Shown: positions 6,001 to 6,374 of the stretch, one piece after another
Position numbering within the stretch: position 1 is the first letter of the stretch
How the letters are laid out: every line of letters begins with the position of its first letter
Assembly: GCA_030624445.1 (NCBI GenBank)
Contig: JAUXKD010000027.1
Coordinates: forward strand, 1-6,374
Reading direction: 5' to 3'
DNA: 6,374 bases
Source of the DNA: Candidatus Aenigmatarchaeota archaeon
GTDB lineage: Archaea > Aenigmatarchaeota > Aenigmatarchaeia > QMZP01 > JAFGSV01
Program-made: the position numbers and the translations under genes
Notes under the pieces: model-generated
What the model was told of the DNA's origin: nothing
What the model saw: the letters and a program-made list of their open reading frames with translations, nothing else
Databases searched by the model: none

Positions 6001-6374
6001 CGGGTATTGCCTTATGGAGAGAAAACAGCATAGTGTCAGGGAACACCCTTGATAACAACAGGGGGGGCATATATTTAATTGGTGAGGGAAACAACATCAC
6101 AAACAACGACATAACGAAGCCCGACGACGAATACGGGATTAACATAGCAACGCCTAATGATAATTTTATCAGCCAGTCCAACACCGTTAACGGTGAGAAT
6201 GTTTATTATATCGACAATGTGCATGGAACTTCGGACAATCCCATTATAATCGAGTCGCAGAATCTTGTTGTGCCTAATGTAACGAATCTTGGGAAACTAA
6301 CTATTCTAAGATCCGAATTCATAAACATAATGAACAACGTGATCTCGAACAACAATATGGGAATAGTTGTCTCA
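3006..6374 (+). CDS. Secreted subtilisin-family (S8) serine protease fused to a NosD-like beta-helix, C-terminus beyond the window
   Basis: One open frame of 1123 codons without a stop. Residues 1-26 form a Sec signal peptide (MVRGF, a hydrophobic core, then AAA before F27). Residues 58-180 look like an S8 propeptide of the fervidolysin type (PGEIIIKLKEG, then VEYAEPNYIYR). The catalytic domain spans about 185-495 with D217 in VIDTG, H286 in HGHGTHVSG, oxyanion N380 in STGNS and S442 in SGTSMAAPHVAG, so activity is expected. Six cysteines (239, 254, 268, 273, 308, 311) lie in or near an acidic insertion before H286 and could form disulfides. A beta-sandwich module follows (about 500-595), then CxxCxxC at 601-607 and a right-handed beta-helix from about 610 to the edge. 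The protein probably acts outside the cell or on its surface. No membrane anchor is visible yet, and the substrate is unknown. Confidence 0.93.
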   Translation, partial: MVRGFISVVLLSVVVFSISIWGSAAAFPGIPDITNMHAFAEKLVGINTSSADELPSHVPGEIIIKLKEGARFQGTSMKTAHVAVQGGADDSLNAATSLEKANRKFGVKKIRPVFRGTEKEESGPGFRVKAEGSSHSQGLSRIYKLKIDEEADMESVIEEYNKNPLVEYAEPNYIYRTFATTPNDPNFGQQWAHVNIDSEKAWDIETGDSGIIIAVIDTGVDWDHPDLAANIWNNTDEDCNVSTDLDENGFNGDCRGYDFVDNATSKGCIDNDCENEDNNPMDDHGHGTHVSGIAAAVTNNGVGVAGVCWNCNIMALRAGFKHSMGGTLDDADVAQAMYYAADNGADVMSMSFGGSQSQLMEDALDYAYSAGVVLIASTGNSNSYNPQYPAAYDNVIAVSSTTNSDAKSSFSNYGYWVDVSAPGSEIKSTLYNDTYETWSGTSMAAPHVAGLAGLILSKNPSLSQEDVRKIIKSATDPISTDKYMGFGRINVYKAIQIDSVPVTNISSLSMDDVLNGTVDIIGTANALNFKNYSIMYGSGLYPTTWTEIYSSINTKADESLGTWNTIDVPDGEYTVRLLAYKTGGWSEDKVLVRTLNNRTKCFSCDDCEYKINSDLATTYFSLDINISATGNCLELDSRNDAVLDCLGNKISGSGTDEGIMLSLSQNITILNCLIENFDRGIGLYSSRNINLSGNRMNGNKEGLHIYGSTYGSKQYFNHTIDTSNKVGGRDVNYYFEFDNQVINLGGQSGHLEITNSRNVTVTGNDIYGDGMKLAFVTNSTISGNTISDAYIGINIDTSSMLNNFTGNTITKDPDNYGFYFDPYSLTVENYIDQSNTVNSEPIILLFNVSGTPGSPFEPSPSILTEPNTTNIAKITVYRSNFIRINGFTSSNSFAGIYVLESNNVELSSNTLNDNDNGIIIFYSNSSIISGNNLDNNFLIGIASSISVNSTISGNTISNTQACRLIFNFYEYEFIFELGGVLIGDDSLVTANNISNNNCSGIALWRENSIVSGNTLDNNRGGIYLIGEGNNITNNDITKPDDEYGINIATPNDNFISQSNTVNGENVYYIDNVHGTSDNPIIIESQNLVVPNVTNLGKLTILRSEFINIMNNVISNNNMGIVVS
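5154..5318 (+). repeat. NosD-like super-repeat motif, copy A
   Basis: Residues 717 to about 771. Header NHTIDTSNKVGGRDVNYYF resembles the NosD signature around SNTVNGxPVYY, followed by a strand-rich part with ITNSRNVTVTGN. It is the most NosD-like of the three copies in its tail and lacks the long insertion of copy B. Confidence 0.6.
5430..5690 (+). repeat. NosD-like super-repeat motif, copy B
   Basis: Residues 809 to about 895. It begins ITKDPDNYG, continues NYIDQSNTVNSEPI, contains a Pro/Ser/Thr-rich stretch (PGSPFEPSPS) and ends NTTNIAKITVYRSNFIRING. The opening ITKxPDxxYG and the SNTVN header recur in copy C, which shows that a unit of about 225 residues was duplicated or evolved in parallel. 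Confidence 0.65.
6111..6350 (+). repeat. NosD-like super-repeat motif, copy C
   Basis: Residues 1036 to about 1115. It begins ITKPDDEYG, then NFISQSNTVNGENVYYI and GTSDNP, and ends NVTNLGKLTILRSEFINIMNN, parallel to the end of copy B (TNIAKITVYRSNFIRING). The copies have diverged at DNA level, so this is an old duplication rather than a recent exact repeat. Confidence 0.65.

Larger units (their letters stand above)
4806..6374 (+). other. CxxCxxC motif plus Asn-rich NosD/PbH1-type right-handed beta-helix domain
   Basis: Part of the protease frame, residues 601 to 1123. It opens with C601, C604 and C607, then three spaced cysteines (632, 645, 672) in contexts like TGNC, VLDC and ILNC, typical of the first coils of archaeal surface beta-helices. 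After that come many short turns with the pattern N-x-I-S/T-x-N-x-I and G-I-x-hydrophobic, such as STISGNTIS at two places. About 16 N-x-S/T sequons occur by eye count. Base composition drops sharply relative to the protease domain. Such helices usually bind polysaccharides or surfaces; the ligand here is not predictable. Confidence 0.85.

Noticed and set aside
5154..6374. DNA-level tandem repeat or CRISPR-like array in the beta-helix region
   Set aside because: Similarity is at protein level only; there are no identical direct repeats with regular spacers.

Overview
The window reads as a chromosomal stretch of an archaeon. The strongest sign is the partial gene at the left edge, the archaeal form of the wyosine enzyme Taw1 (a stand-alone radical SAM protein whose six cluster cysteines are all visible). 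Other archaeal signs are A/T-rich TATA-like boxes about 25-29 bases before start codons with almost no leader, heavy use of AGG/AGA for Arg and ATA for Ile, T-rich tracts after stop codons, and a Cys-plus-beta-helix architecture in the large surface protein. The lineage cannot be fixed from this sequence alone. A Euryarchaeota- or DPANN-type genome is a reasonable guess, no more.

Layout from left to right: (1) taw1, minus strand, C-terminus cut by the window edge, divergent from nadX across only 34 bases. (2) nadX (L-aspartate dehydrogenase, NAD synthesis) followed by nth (endonuclease III, base excision repair), both on the plus strand, 54 bases apart, nth with its own TATA-like box. (3) A convergent gap of about 125 bases with a T-rich terminator for the next gene. 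(4) A small RDD-family membrane protein on the minus strand, divergent from a small PD-(D/E)XK (Mrr-like) nuclease on the plus strand. (5) From 3006 to the window edge, one open frame of at least 1123 codons encoding a secreted subtilisin-family (S8) protease with signal peptide, propeptide, intact Asp/His/Asn/Ser active site, a beta-sandwich module, a CxxCxxC motif and a long NosD-like right-handed beta-helix that continues past the edge.

The first part is housekeeping: tRNA modification, cofactor synthesis and DNA repair. Taw1 and Nth both need [4Fe-4S] clusters. The right half is a single large extracytoplasmic protein. I see no clear multi-gene system, mobile element, CRISPR array, tRNA or rRNA. 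The items most worth a second look are the protease/beta-helix fusion with its repeated NosD-like motif and internal composition shift, the compact reciprocal promoter between taw1 and nadX, and the stand-alone nuclease.
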